From the IMG/VR virus record IMGVR_UViG_3300030450_000692, positions 1-21,899 of that record: DNA of 21,899 bases; one strand, given 5' to 3'. Under the pieces are notes generated by a model. It did not search any database, was not told the DNA's origin, and saw nothing but the letters and a program-made list of their open reading frames with translations. Position numbers and translations under genes: made by a program. The stretch is from a virus. This document shows, one piece after another, positions 5,104 to 11,760 of this stretch (position 1 is the stretch's first letter; the number at the start of each line of letters is the position of its first letter).

Positions 5104-5231
5104 GCATGTGGCTGGAAGACCTGACACTCATCACCACCGACGACCTCGAAGGTCTATGCGAGGAGTTGGAGATGAAGTTGGAGGAGGGGCGTGCCGAGTT
5201 GGTGCGCCGTGAGGAGGAAGACGATGGCTGA
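5100..5231 (+). CDS. Hypothetical 43-aa helical protein
   Basis: The ATG overlaps the previous TGA (ATGA), and the gene overlaps the next start by 8 nt. It starts MSMWLEDLTLITTDDLEG and continues as one strongly charged helix (EELEMKLEEGRAELVRREEE), consistent with a short coiled coil. The function is unknown; the overlaps on both sides are the main support. Confidence 0.55.
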   Translation: MSMWLEDLTLITTDDLEGLCEELEMKLEEGRAELVRREEEDDG

Positions 5232-5427
5232 GTACATGGACATGTCTGATCCGTCAGTCCAACAGATGTTGGCTGACGACAGGGCAGAGGCACTGGCCCG
5301 CATCAGGGCTAGGAAGGTGGCTGAACACAACTGCTATGAGGTGCCGTGGGATCACGAGACAACTGATGGCCCGTTGGGTGACGCCTATTCGTGTTCGATC
5401 TGTGGCGATTTGATGCAGGTCGGCTGA
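5224..5427 (+). CDS. Hypothetical 67-aa protein with C-terminal CxxC
   Basis: The ATG at 5224 follows GAGGAGGAAGAC. The N-terminal half is a helical Ala/Arg-rich segment (ADDRAEALARIRARKVAEH); the rest has CYEVPWDHE and a CSIC pair close to the end. Cys-10-25-Cys spacing with nearby His would allow one metal site. It belongs to the same class as the neighbouring CxxC microproteins. Confidence 0.62.
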   Translation: MAEYMDMSDPSVQQMLADDRAEALARIRARKVAEHNCYEVPWDHETTDGPLGDAYSCSICGDLMQVG

Positions 5428-5447
5428 CAAACAAGGGAGAGAGTGAC

Positions 5448-5912
5448 ATGGGTTACTACGTGAGGTTGGAGGACAGCACCGCTGTGCTCCCGAAGAAGCA
5501 CCAGGCGGAGGCATACCGCCGCATGTGTGCGCTGAATGACCACGACGAGCGCAAGCGTGGCGGCAGTTTCGGCCCAGACGGGGAGGAGAAGTGGTTCTCG
5601 TGGATGGACCCGAACTATCCCGATACGTGCGCTGATGCGAAAGCCATACTCGTGGACTTGGGGTTCTGGTTCAGCGACAAGCAGGTGGGTAGACGGCTGG
5701 CTGGAGCGTGCTTGTCGGAAGACTTGGTGTTTGAGGACTACGACTCCAAGTCGGGGCAGGAAGACTTGTTCATCTTCACCATCGCTGATCTGATGACGGG
5801 CTACATGGAGTGGTCTGGCGAGGACGGCGCCAGGTGGAGGTGGGAGTTCGGCCCCGACGGGGTGAAGGAACTCTTCCCGAAGCCAGTCGAGTGGGTGGAG
5901 GTGAAGGGGTAG
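5448..5912 (+). CDS. Conserved-type phage protein starting MGYYVRL, 154 aa
   Basis: The ATG at 5448 follows GGGAGAGAG. The sequence has the landmarks MGYYVRLEDS, KKHQAEAYRRMCALN, WFSWMDPNYPDTC, AKAILVDLGF, YDSKSGQEDLF and YMEWSGEDGARWRWEF. I recall the same order of motifs in hypothetical proteins of many actinobacteriophages and other tailed phages. The fold is likely a compact alpha/beta domain. No function is established to my knowledge. The stop codon overlaps the methyltransferase GTG start, so the two are co-translated. Confidence 0.75.
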   Translation: MGYYVRLEDSTAVLPKKHQAEAYRRMCALNDHDERKRGGSFGPDGEEKWFSWMDPNYPDTCADAKAILVDLGFWFSDKQVGRRLAGACLSEDLVFEDYDSKSGQEDLFIFTIADLMTGYMEWSGEDGARWRWEFGPDGVKELFPKPVEWVEVKG

Positions 5913-6859
5913 TGCGGGTAGGAGCCCTGTGTGCAGGGTACGGCGGCCTCGAACTAGGGCTGCAACTAGCAGGCATCGACACCGACCTGGTGTGGGTGTC
6001 GGAGACAGACAAGCATGCCTCTGCCGTGTTGGATGCACGGTTCGGGGTACCAAACTTGGGTGACCTGACCGAGATCACCGATCCACCACAGGTGGATGCG
6101 ATCACGGCGGGGTTCCCTTGTCAGCCCGTGTCCCATGCTGGGAGGCGGGCAGGTATAGATGATGAAAGGTGGTTGATCAGAGATGTCGTCTCTGTGGCAG
6201 AACGAGCAGGCGCACAATGGATCTTCTTGGAGAACGTGCGGGGTGTGCTCACCGCCAACCAAGGTGACGCCTTCGGGCAAGTCCTCGATGCGTTGGCCGA
6301 AGGAGGCTTCAATGCGGAATGGGCATGTATACGAGCCGACCAGTCAGTGGGCGCCTGCCATCGCAGGGAACGCTGGTTCTGTGTTGCCTACGCCAGTGGT
6401 GAACGACATGGGGGCGGGCAAGACGGTTTCCCAGTGGGATGCGTGGACGGCGGAGCAGAGGGAGAAGCATCGCAACGGCAACGGGCACGGCAAGAGCCTG
6501 TCGATAGAGGTGCAGCGCCTGTTGCCGACGCCGCAGGCGTGGGACCACAAGAGCTTCGGCCCGAACGTGGATTGGAAGAAGCGGGCGGAGAAGCACGCCG
6601 ACTCAGTTGCTTCGGTGCTTATGAACCTGCCGTCCGACGATGGGAGCAGCGGCTTGGACGGGTAGCGCCACCACCCACCGACGAGAAGGGCGTGTCCACC
6701 TGGTTCGTGGAATGGATGATGGGTCTGCCTAGTGGGTGGGTGTGCGACATGGGTCTGTCACGTACGCAGGAGTTGAAGATGTTGGGCAACGGTGTTGTCC
6801 CGCAACAGGCGGCAGCCGCATACGGGTGGCTGCTCAAACAGATAGGAGAGAAGACATGA
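5912..6859 (+). CDS. DNA (cytosine-5)-methyltransferase
   Basis: The product is 315 aa. It transfers a methyl group from S-adenosylmethionine to C5 of cytosine, probably protecting phage DNA from host restriction. The GTG at 5912 overlaps the previous TAG, with GGAGG at 5897-5901; an ATG at 5810 would add sequence out of place before the FxGxGG-like motif I. Visible motifs are AGYGGLELGL (8-17), PCQ with catalytic C70, ENV (107-109), RRERWF (151-156), FVEWMMGLP and the final LGNGVVPQQ (291-299). No restriction enzyme is adjacent, so it is an orphan. Oddly, residues about 162-232 (target-recognition region) have poor, A-ending codons and low-complexity composition, while another frame there looks like real protein. 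Two compensating frameshifts or a nested gene are both possible. The C-terminal motifs return to this frame near 6610. Confidence 0.9.
   Translation: MRVGALCAGYGGLELGLQLAGIDTDLVWVSETDKHASAVLDARFGVPNLGDLTEITDPPQVDAITAGFPCQPVSHAGRRAGIDDERWLIRDVVSVAERAGAQWIFLENVRGVLTANQGDAFGQVLDALAEGGFNAEWACIRADQSVGACHRRERWFCVAYASGERHGGGQDGFPVGCVDGGAEGEASQRQRARQEPVDRGAAPVADAAGVGPQELRPERGLEEAGGEARRLSCFGAYEPAVRRWEQRLGRVAPPPTDEKGVSTWFVEWMMGLPSGWVCDMGLSRTQELKMLGNGVVPQQAAAAYGWLLKQIGEKT
6312..6665 (+). CDS. Nested ORF inside the methyltransferase, LPTP-type
   Basis: A 117-aa frame lies entirely within the methyltransferase gene. GGAGG (6302-6306) is 5 nt before the ATG at 6312. It begins MRNGHVYEP and contains two LPTP motifs (6384-6395 and 6522-6533), then NGNGHGKSLSIE and WKKRAEKHADSV. 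These features match the variable LPTP-rich C-terminal region I recall from actinobacterial and phage methyltransferases. Its codons from 6380 to 6610 end mostly in G/C, as in neighbouring genes, unlike the main frame there. The frame stays open upstream to an ATG at 6183, where SSWRT and WP-x-MRNG landmarks also fit that family. It may be a real nested gene, the true central part of the enzyme reached by two frameshifts, or an ancestral frame preserved by chance. The Shine-Dalgarno also encodes Glu-Gly-Gly in the main frame, so it may be fortuitous. Confidence 0.45.
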   Translation: MRNGHVYEPTSQWAPAIAGNAGSVLPTPVVNDMGAGKTVSQWDAWTAEQREKHRNGNGHGKSLSIEVQRLLPTPQAWDHKSFGPNVDWKKRAEKHADSVASVLMNLPSDDGSSGLDG

Positions 6860-7077
6860 AGATCAAGGCTAGGTGCGGGGAGTGCAACGAGGAACAGTCC
6901 TTGGAGGTGGACGGCCTGGCGTACAACCAGTTCGTGCTCAGGGAGGGGCTGGTGCAGAATCTGTTTCCTGACCTGTCGTTGCAGGAGAGGGAGGTGGTGA
7001 TGGGTGCCCGCAACGGGTTCGGGTACTACTGTGCCTCATGTTGGGACAAGATGTTCCTAGAGGAAGACGAGGAGTAA
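6856..7077 (+). CDS. Small zinc-ribbon-like protein, 73 aa
   Basis: The ATG overlaps the methyltransferase TGA (ATGA), and GGAGAG lies upstream. An N-terminal CGEC (residues 7-10) and a C-terminal CASC (about 61-64) flank a helical middle (LSLQEREVVMGARNG) and a YYC aromatic patch. The order C-x2-C, helices, FC/YC-x2-CW fits a type of small phage zinc protein. The tail is acidic (EEDEE). The function is unknown. Confidence 0.68.
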   Translation: MKIKARCGECNEEQSLEVDGLAYNQFVLREGLVQNLFPDLSLQEREVVMGARNGFGYYCASCWDKMFLEEDEE

Positions 7078-7079
7078 CG

Positions 7080-7256
7080 ATGTCGATTCGTCCGCTAGGG
7101 GAAACGAGAACGTGGACACGCAAGCAACTGCTTGCCATACGAGAGGCCGATGCAATAATGCTGAGGAAGAAATGGAAGGGAGAGAATGAGCGAGAAGAAC
7201 CTGCAACTGAAGTACGAGGTGCTGCTGTCGGGGATGATCCCGTTCCACGTCGATGA
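7080..7256 (+). CDS. Hypothetical 58-aa basic protein
   Basis: The ATG at 7080 follows GAGGAG. The product begins MSIRPLGETRTWTRKQLLAI, has a helical basic middle (MLRKKWKGENERE) and ends VPRR. Its last 24 codons overlap the next gene in another frame (71 nt), unusually long for this genome; either the N-terminal part is what matters or one of the two starts is wrong. No family is recognised. Confidence 0.48.
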   Translation: MSIRPLGETRTWTRKQLLAIREADAIMLRKKWKGENEREEPATEVRGAAVGDDPVPRR

Positions 7257-7335
7257 AGACGGGGGCGTGGTGACTGGCCGATGGCAGACATCGAAGGCAC
7301 AAGTAGTGTCACTGGAGGTGACAGAAGATGAGTGA
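7186..7335 (+). CDS. Hypothetical 49-aa protein
   Basis: The ATG at 7186 follows AAGGGAGAG. The product is beta-like (NLQLKYEVLLSGMIPFHVD ... GGVVTGRW ... QVVSLEVTEDE) and acidic at the end. It overlaps the previous gene by 71 nt and the next by 8 nt. The amphipathic beta pattern and good ribosome binding site support it; the function is unknown. Confidence 0.52.
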   Translation: MSEKNLQLKYEVLLSGMIPFHVDEDGGVVTGRWQTSKAQVVSLEVTEDE

Positions 7336-7567
7336 TGAAGAAGACGGGGAGATGTCAGCGGAAGCGTTCTACTCCACCGTCATACCGTCAGCGTGGATCG
7401 GGTTACTTGACCTGTGCCACGACATGATGATGCGCCTTGGGGACTTCCTTGAAGCACAAGGCCAGATGGTGGAAGAAGCCAAGGCGCACATGCGCCACCC
7501 ATCTACCCAAGAGGAAGCGGAAATCATTCCGTTCCCAACCGACAATGAAGGAGAGCAAAGTGAGTAA
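7328..7567 (+). CDS. Hypothetical 79-aa acidic helical protein
   Basis: The ATG at 7328 sits inside the end of the previous gene, with GGAGGTGACAGAAG upstream. The protein has a hydrophobic-aromatic helix (AWIGLLDLCHDMMMRLGDFL) and a Gln/Glu-rich second helix, then a short EIIPFP tail. It is very acidic. No known domain is evident. The stop lies within the first codons of the next gene. Confidence 0.62.
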   Translation: MSDEEDGEMSAEAFYSTVIPSAWIGLLDLCHDMMMRLGDFLEAQGQMVEEAKAHMRHPSTQEEAEIIPFPTDNEGEQSE

Positions 7568-7955
7568 CGAAATCATTCCCGCCAACTCCACCCCCCAAGG
7601 GGTGGACAGGCAGCGAGGGTACAAGACGGACAGGACGAGGGCGTTGTGGCGTCTCGCCCAAGGTGCAGCCAAGCAGCCAGGTGAAGCCCTCGTTTCAACG
7701 GCGGTCGTCTGCGACGACCGTCGAGACGCCGTGGTCATGGCGTCCCGCATACGCCTTGGGCGTGTCGGAACGATCAACAATGCGTTGGCGGATGTCAACG
7801 CAACGGGGAGGCTGGAGGCGTGGGCGGAGGAACACCACTTCGGGCACACCATTGGTGTGAGGTTCCTGCCGAAGCATCCGCCAGGGCGCCTCAACGCACC
7901 GTATGAGGTGCCGACCCGTCCCACCTTGCAGGCGCGAGAAGCGGCCAACCAGTAG
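7560..7955 (+). CDS. Hypothetical 131-aa basic protein
   Basis: I chose the GTG at 7560 (GGAGAG 4 nt upstream), giving a start inside the previous stop region; an ATG five codons earlier covers the ribosome binding site. The sequence contains RALWRLAQGAAKQPGEALV, a VVCDDRRDAVVMASRIRLG segment and a GRLEAWAEEHH helix, and ends in a Pro/Arg-rich tail. It is alpha-rich and positively charged, which could fit nucleic-acid binding. It is the last gene before the gap at 7956-8068. I do not recognise a family. Confidence 0.62.
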   Translation: MSNEIIPANSTPQGVDRQRGYKTDRTRALWRLAQGAAKQPGEALVSTAVVCDDRRDAVVMASRIRLGRVGTINNALADVNATGRLEAWAEEHHFGHTIGVRFLPKHPPGRLNAPYEVPTRPTLQAREAANQ

Positions 7956-7984
7956 CTATCCACCAGCCTGTCACCAGCTTGCGT

Positions 7985-8047
7985 TATACTGGCTGCTAGC
8001 AGGCAAGCAGGCCAGCGGCCCACCCCTTAGGGGGTGGGCCTGCTAGC
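7985..8047 (+). promoter_or_regulatory. Candidate promoter plus switchable hairpin before the replication genes
   Basis: A TATACT box (7985-7990) has no good -35. Downstream, GGCCCACCCC (8017-8026), a TTAG loop and GGGGTGGGCC (8031-8040) form a perfect 10-bp stem. GCTAGCAGG (7995-8003) can instead pair with CCTGCTAGC (8039-8047), and the two stems share positions 8039-8040. No U-tract follows, so the hairpin is either a weak or Rho-assisted terminator for the upstream operon or a leader switch for the gene at 8069. Confidence 0.45.
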
Positions 8048-8068
8048 CCTAGCCCACAGGAGAGAGAG

Positions 8069-8911
8069 ATGAACGAAGAGCATTACTTCGATGCTGAAGA
8101 CGAACGCTGGCATCATACGTGGCATCAGTCTGACCTGAAGACGTTGGACATGTGCCCTGAACGGGCGCGTCTGATGTGGACGGGCGCTGTGGACGATCCC
8201 GAAGGGGACGCTTCGGTGCTGGGTACGGCATGCCATAACGCTGTCGAGTACCTCATCACCATCCCTGAGGGGATGGATGCTGCGCCCGTCTGGATCAACG
8301 ATGAGACTTATACTGCCCTCCATGAGCGGTTCGGTCACGAGTTGGACGAACTCGTTCCAACGATTGACAAGTGGAACAGTTACAAGTCTCGTACCGATCT
8401 TGAGCAGGTTGGTGCAGCCAAGTTGGACTCTTGGTACGAGCAGGTGTACCCGAGCCTGACCCCTGTCGGGGTGGAGGTGGGGTTCGACCAGGTGCTGTTC
8501 GAGGACGACGAGCGTGTCGTTCGGATGACGGGACGAATCGACCTGATAGATAGCAACTTGGGTTTGGTTGATTGGAAGTTCCCGAAGCGTGACTACACGA
8601 GGAACAAGTGGGAGTACGACAGGTGGGACATCCAGTCCACTACGTACTGTTGGGCAACGGGCCGCAACACGATGACGTTTTACTGCATGTACGGCACGAA
8701 GGGTGAGGTGTCGTCCATGAGGATTGAACGAGGCGAGCAGGACTTCCAGTTCCTGCGACGCAAGGTCGAGGCGGCGAGCCGCCTCGTGGAACAGTCAAGC
8801 CTGAAGGTTTGGCCGTTGAATGATGCAGGCTGGTGGTGCTCCGAGAAGTGGGCGCCATGCTGGTCTGTTTGCAAAGGGAACACAGCAGCATCGGAGGATG
8901 CAAATGGATAA
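8069..8911 (+). CDS. Cas4/RecB-like PD-(D/E)XK exonuclease
   Basis: The product is 280 aa, with a start after GGAGAGAGAG. It opens with a SDLKTLDMCPE helix (C29), then GTACHNAVE (H56), GRIDLI (D158), LVDWK (D168, K170) and a downstream Q189-containing helix: the His, Asp, Asp/Glu-x-Lys and QxxxY order of RecB-family nucleases. Three further cysteines (C257, C264, C268, in CSEKWAPCWSVC) with C29 can hold an iron-sulphur cluster, as in Cas4 and AddB. Such phage enzymes resect DNA ends for recombination and are not evidence of CRISPR. It heads the replication module, co-transcribed with the next genes, and its stop overlaps the next start. Confidence 0.85.
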   Translation: MNEEHYFDAEDERWHHTWHQSDLKTLDMCPERARLMWTGAVDDPEGDASVLGTACHNAVEYLITIPEGMDAAPVWINDETYTALHERFGHELDELVPTIDKWNSYKSRTDLEQVGAAKLDSWYEQVYPSLTPVGVEVGFDQVLFEDDERVVRMTGRIDLIDSNLGLVDWKFPKRDYTRNKWEYDRWDIQSTTYCWATGRNTMTFYCMYGTKGEVSSMRIERGEQDFQFLRRKVEAASRLVEQSSLKVWPLNDAGWWCSEKWAPCWSVCKGNTAASEDANG

Positions 8912-9497
8912 GGACAAGCTGATAGTCGCGCAGAACTGTAACTCTGCGACGGCACAGGTAATGGCAGCCCTAGTGGCGTCGGGTTCGTTCTCGTATGAGG
9001 ACGTGCGCGCCAACTGGGCTGATTTGCACGGCATTGTGAACGCGAACACGTTTACTGCCGTAGCCACACAGACGGTCGCTGCGGCCATACCAGGGGTGCA
9101 GGCTACACCCACCCCACCCCCACCCCCCGCAGCCCCTCAGGCGGCTCCTACGCCGCCCTCACCGCCTTCTGCGGCACCATCCCGCCCCAAGTCCAACTGG
9201 ATCAGGGAGGATGCGTTCGACAGCATCGTTGGTGCCGTCGAATACGAGCGCCTCAGCGGCATCACGTTCGGCTCCAAGGAGTCGAACTTCTACTGCAACC
9301 AGAGCGTCAAGGCGTCAGGTCAACTGCCGAACGGCACCCCCATCAGGAACGTGGCAACGTACCCTGACGCCAAGGTCAAGCCCGCTGATCGCCTTGAAGG
9401 CGATTGGGGTCCAACCCTGGCCGAATACGCCGACTTCGCCATCGACTTCGGTAAACTCCCGTCATCGTTCACGCGGCCTCCCGCCTACGTGAGGTGA
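8904..9497 (+). CDS. Two-domain protein with a Pro-rich linker, function unknown
   Basis: The product is 197 aa; GGAGG (8893-8897) lies 6 nt before the ATG at 8904. The N-terminal domain (1-65) is helical (NCNSATAQVMAALVASG, YEDVRANWADLHGIV). A proline/alanine linker (about 70-100, TPPPPPAAPQAAPTPPSPP) leads to a C-terminal domain (about 100-197) with AVEYERLSGITFG, CNQSVKASGQLPNG and DWGPTLAEYADFAIDFG. The low-complexity linker and its place between nuclease and helicase suggest a replication or recombination accessory protein, such as a single-strand-binding or annealing factor. No OB-fold motif is certain, so this is conjecture. Confidence 0.7.
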   Translation: MDKDKLIVAQNCNSATAQVMAALVASGSFSYEDVRANWADLHGIVNANTFTAVATQTVAAAIPGVQATPTPPPPPAAPQAAPTPPSPPSAAPSRPKSNWIREDAFDSIVGAVEYERLSGITFGSKESNFYCNQSVKASGQLPNGTPIRNVATYPDAKVKPADRLEGDWGPTLAEYADFAIDFGKLPSSFTRPPAYVR

Positions 9498-9498
9498 C

Positions 9499-10536
9499 AT
9501 GACTACGCGGCTGACCCTCGATGAGGCTCAGGCGCGGGTGCAGCAGGCGCGGGTTGGGGATTCTGGACCTCTCTCCCCAGATGAACCAGCCCGCCCTGTT
9601 GCCGTCCCTAGCCTGCCTACCTGCCTTGACATAGCGGAGCGTCTCATTGAAGACGCAACCGACATGTCCAACAAGTGGCCCCTTGGGGTTCACGACATAG
9701 ACGACGCCCTTGGTGGCGGCTTGAAGAAACGCGAATGCATGATCGTTTCTGGGAAAGCCCACACAGGGAAGACGGTGTTGATCATCAACGCTGTGGCCCG
9801 CAACCCGAACAACATCGTCATGTGGATGACACCTGACGAACCCGACCTGATGGTGCTGTCCCGCATCCTGAGCATCAGGTTGAACAAGAACCCCCGTGAG
9901 GTATACGACCTGGCGAAGCGTGGCGACGAACAGATCTTGACTGCGATCCGTCACCAGTCGGAAACGGATCTGCGGAACCTGCGGATCATCGACCGTGCCG
10001 CTTTCTCCAAGTACGGCGAAGCGATGCGACGGTCAGGCCACCAGGTGGACGGACCCATCGACATAGCGGACCACATGTTGGGCACATGGTCCGAAGCATC
10101 ATACGGACGCAAAGCCGACGTGTTCATCTGGGACTTCGCATCCCAACTAGACGACCCCCAGTTGGGTGATGACCCTGCCCGCATCTCAGCGTTGAAGTCG
10201 TTGGGTATGCGTCACGATACTGTCACCATCATCGTGCATCAGGCGTCACGCAGTTCGGCGTCCCGTGGCGCAGCATTGGGCATCGAGTCGGGCCGTTACG
10301 GCGGTGAGGATCTAGCCCACTTCATGTTGACGGTGTGGCGTCCACATGAAGACGAAAGCCTGCCCGCCGATGAGCGTGCCCGTTTGGAAAACGTGTTCGG
10401 TATAGCATTGGTGAAGAACAAGAGGTTCGACGGCAAGAAGGTCACCATCAACATGGAGATCACCGACGCGGGCAAGCTGTTGGACCCGTGGGAAGAGACG
10501 GTCATCCAGCACCGCCTCGACCAAGGAGAGTTCTGA
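9499..10536 (+). CDS. DnaB-like replicative helicase / RecA-fold ATPase
   Basis: The product is 345 aa and starts 1 nt after the previous stop, behind GAGGTGAC. The RecA-type core begins at PLGVHDIDDALGGGLKKRE. Walker A is SGKAHTGKT (84-92), a TPDEP motif (111-115) sits where DnaB has its catalytic Glu, and Walker B is VFIWDF (208-213). IVHQASR follows like the sensor region. The DnaB primase-binding N-terminal domain is absent; only about 55 divergent residues precede the core. It would unwind DNA at the phage fork and is near a separate primase gene. A RecA-like recombinase is the alternative, but the GGGL..RE entry favours DnaB/KaiC-type ATPases. Confidence 0.83.
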   Translation: MTTRLTLDEAQARVQQARVGDSGPLSPDEPARPVAVPSLPTCLDIAERLIEDATDMSNKWPLGVHDIDDALGGGLKKRECMIVSGKAHTGKTVLIINAVARNPNNIVMWMTPDEPDLMVLSRILSIRLNKNPREVYDLAKRGDEQILTAIRHQSETDLRNLRIIDRAAFSKYGEAMRRSGHQVDGPIDIADHMLGTWSEASYGRKADVFIWDFASQLDDPQLGDDPARISALKSLGMRHDTVTIIVHQASRSSASRGAALGIESGRYGGEDLAHFMLTVWRPHEDESLPADERARLENVFGIALVKNKRFDGKKVTINMEITDAGKLLDPWEETVIQHRLDQGEF

Positions 10537-10703
10537 TGGGTGTCACCGTCGAAAAGCAAACCATCTACCTGGGTGCAGGGTTGACGCGTACAGGATGGGT
10601 GGTGTGGGACGACGACGTGTCCGTCGGATGGCACGCCGACTATGTGGCAGCCCAACTCAACGCCGCCACCTTGGTGGAACAGAGAGAACATCGTGACGGG
10701 TAG
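10536..10703 (+). CDS. Hypothetical 55-aa protein between helicase and primase
   Basis: The ATG overlaps the helicase TGA (TGATG), with AAGGAGAG upstream. The product has MGVTVEKQTIYLGAGLTRTGWVV-type beta strands, then a DDDVSVGWHADYVAAQL helix and a basic end. It overlaps the primase GTG by 11 nt. It may bridge helicase and primase, but only gene order hints at this. Confidence 0.55.
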   Translation: MGVTVEKQTIYLGAGLTRTGWVVWDDDVSVGWHADYVAAQLNAATLVEQREHRDG

Positions 10704-11760
10704 CGACCTGTCGTCTTGGTTCCACACGACGTTCCACGGGTTCCCCCACGCGTGGGGCGAATCAGGCGACAACCCCATCACAATCTGGGAAGACCTGACG
10801 CTCGCCCACTTTCGCCGTCACCTCGACGGGAAGGCACCATTGGGGATCTACCCGATGGTGTACGACCCCACCAACAAGCACGTAGGCCCACGAGGGTGGG
10901 GCGAGAACCGAAGGTACCCCGACATGCAACCCGAACTATGGGTGTGCAGTTGGGGGTGCATCGACATTGACGCCCAGTCCGACCACCACAAGGGGCAAGG
11001 CACCGAAGACGAGGTAGCCGACTATGCGTTCAGCCTCAGCACCGTGCTGGCTGCACAAAACATCCCATCGTGGGTGGAACGCACCCGCTCAGGCGGCGCC
11101 CACGTATGGGTGTTCCCCGACACATGGTGCTCCACCGCAGACATGCGACGGTGCCTACAGGCAACAGAACAGATCGCAGGGGTACCAACCGACTCGCCGT
11201 TCCCCAAGAGCGAATCGCTACCAGGGCCACCAGGGAACTTCGTGAGGCTCCCGTACTACGGGGACCGACCCCACCAAGACAGGCAGGTCATCATCAAGGA
11301 AGACGGCACGCCCATACCGTTGGAAAACTTTCTGCACGACGCCAACGCGAACCGCGCCAAGATCGCTGACATCAAGGCGGCGGCGTTGCTGAAGGCAACA
11401 CCGCAGCGCATCGAACGGCGCCCACTTTCACATGAAAGCAGAGACGCCCCCACAGAAATGAAACCCAACCTCAAAGAAATGTTTGAGCACGGGCCACCCC
11501 AATCGGTGTTCGTGGAGAACCAAGGGGCAGGCAAAGGCAGGCACGGGTGGCTGTATAAGTTCGCGGCGTTCGCATGCCGTGACGGCCACCCTGTCGGCAT
11601 GGTGGTACCGTGGCTGCTGGACCTGGACAACAGGTTCACCCGCAAGTTCTACAACAACGGGAAACCCCAACACGACCAGTTGTACCAGTTGCAGAAACTG
11701 GCAGAGAAAGCCTTCCAAGATGCCGAAACGCACACGCCTAGAGCACGCCTTTATCGTTGA
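10693..11760 (+). CDS. Archaeo-eukaryotic-type primase (PrimPol-like)
   Basis: The product is 355 aa. I chose the GTG at 10693, which has AGAGAGA upstream and overlaps the preceding stop; an ATG at 10642 would require 62 nt of overlap with unlike sequence. The core reads WGCIDIDAQ (D91, D93) and later RTRSGGAHVWVFPD (about 131-143), the DxD and sGGxHxW motifs of archaeo-eukaryotic primases, then SLPGPPGNFVRLPYYGDR. About 150 residues follow as an alpha-rich C-terminal part, with YKFAAFACRDGHPVGMV. It should make primers for the fork and works with the DnaB-like helicase two genes upstream. The 3' end overlaps the RusA-like gene by 41 nt. Confidence 0.8.
   Translation: MTGSDLSSWFHTTFHGFPHAWGESGDNPITIWEDLTLAHFRRHLDGKAPLGIYPMVYDPTNKHVGPRGWGENRRYPDMQPELWVCSWGCIDIDAQSDHHKGQGTEDEVADYAFSLSTVLAAQNIPSWVERTRSGGAHVWVFPDTWCSTADMRRCLQATEQIAGVPTDSPFPKSESLPGPPGNFVRLPYYGDRPHQDRQVIIKEDGTPIPLENFLHDANANRAKIADIKAAALLKATPQRIERRPLSHESRDAPTEMKPNLKEMFEHGPPQSVFVENQGAGKGRHGWLYKFAAFACRDGHPVGMVVPWLLDLDNRFTRKFYNNGKPQHDQLYQLQKLAEKAFQDAETHTPRARLYR

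Noticed and set aside
5385-6053. 222-codon antisense frame opposite the MGYYVRL gene and methyltransferase start
   Set aside because: It is a shadow of two well-supported plus-strand genes, with no ribosome binding site.
7520-7579. 11-nt direct repeat GAAATCATTCC at 7520 and 7569
   Set aside because: Both copies code for Glu-Ile-Ile-Pro in adjacent genes; too short and coding-constrained to claim an attachment site.
7403-8023. 206-codon antisense frame
   Set aside because: It is opposite two plus-strand genes that have coupling overlaps; no motif is seen.
8069-8911. CRISPR association of the Cas4-like nuclease
   Set aside because: No repeats, cas1 or cas2 are present; such nucleases are common in phage replication modules.
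10642-10692. Longer primase start at the ATG at 10642
   Set aside because: It would overlap the preceding gene by 62 nt with Pro/Trp-rich sequence; the GTG at 10693 gives a normal overlap.
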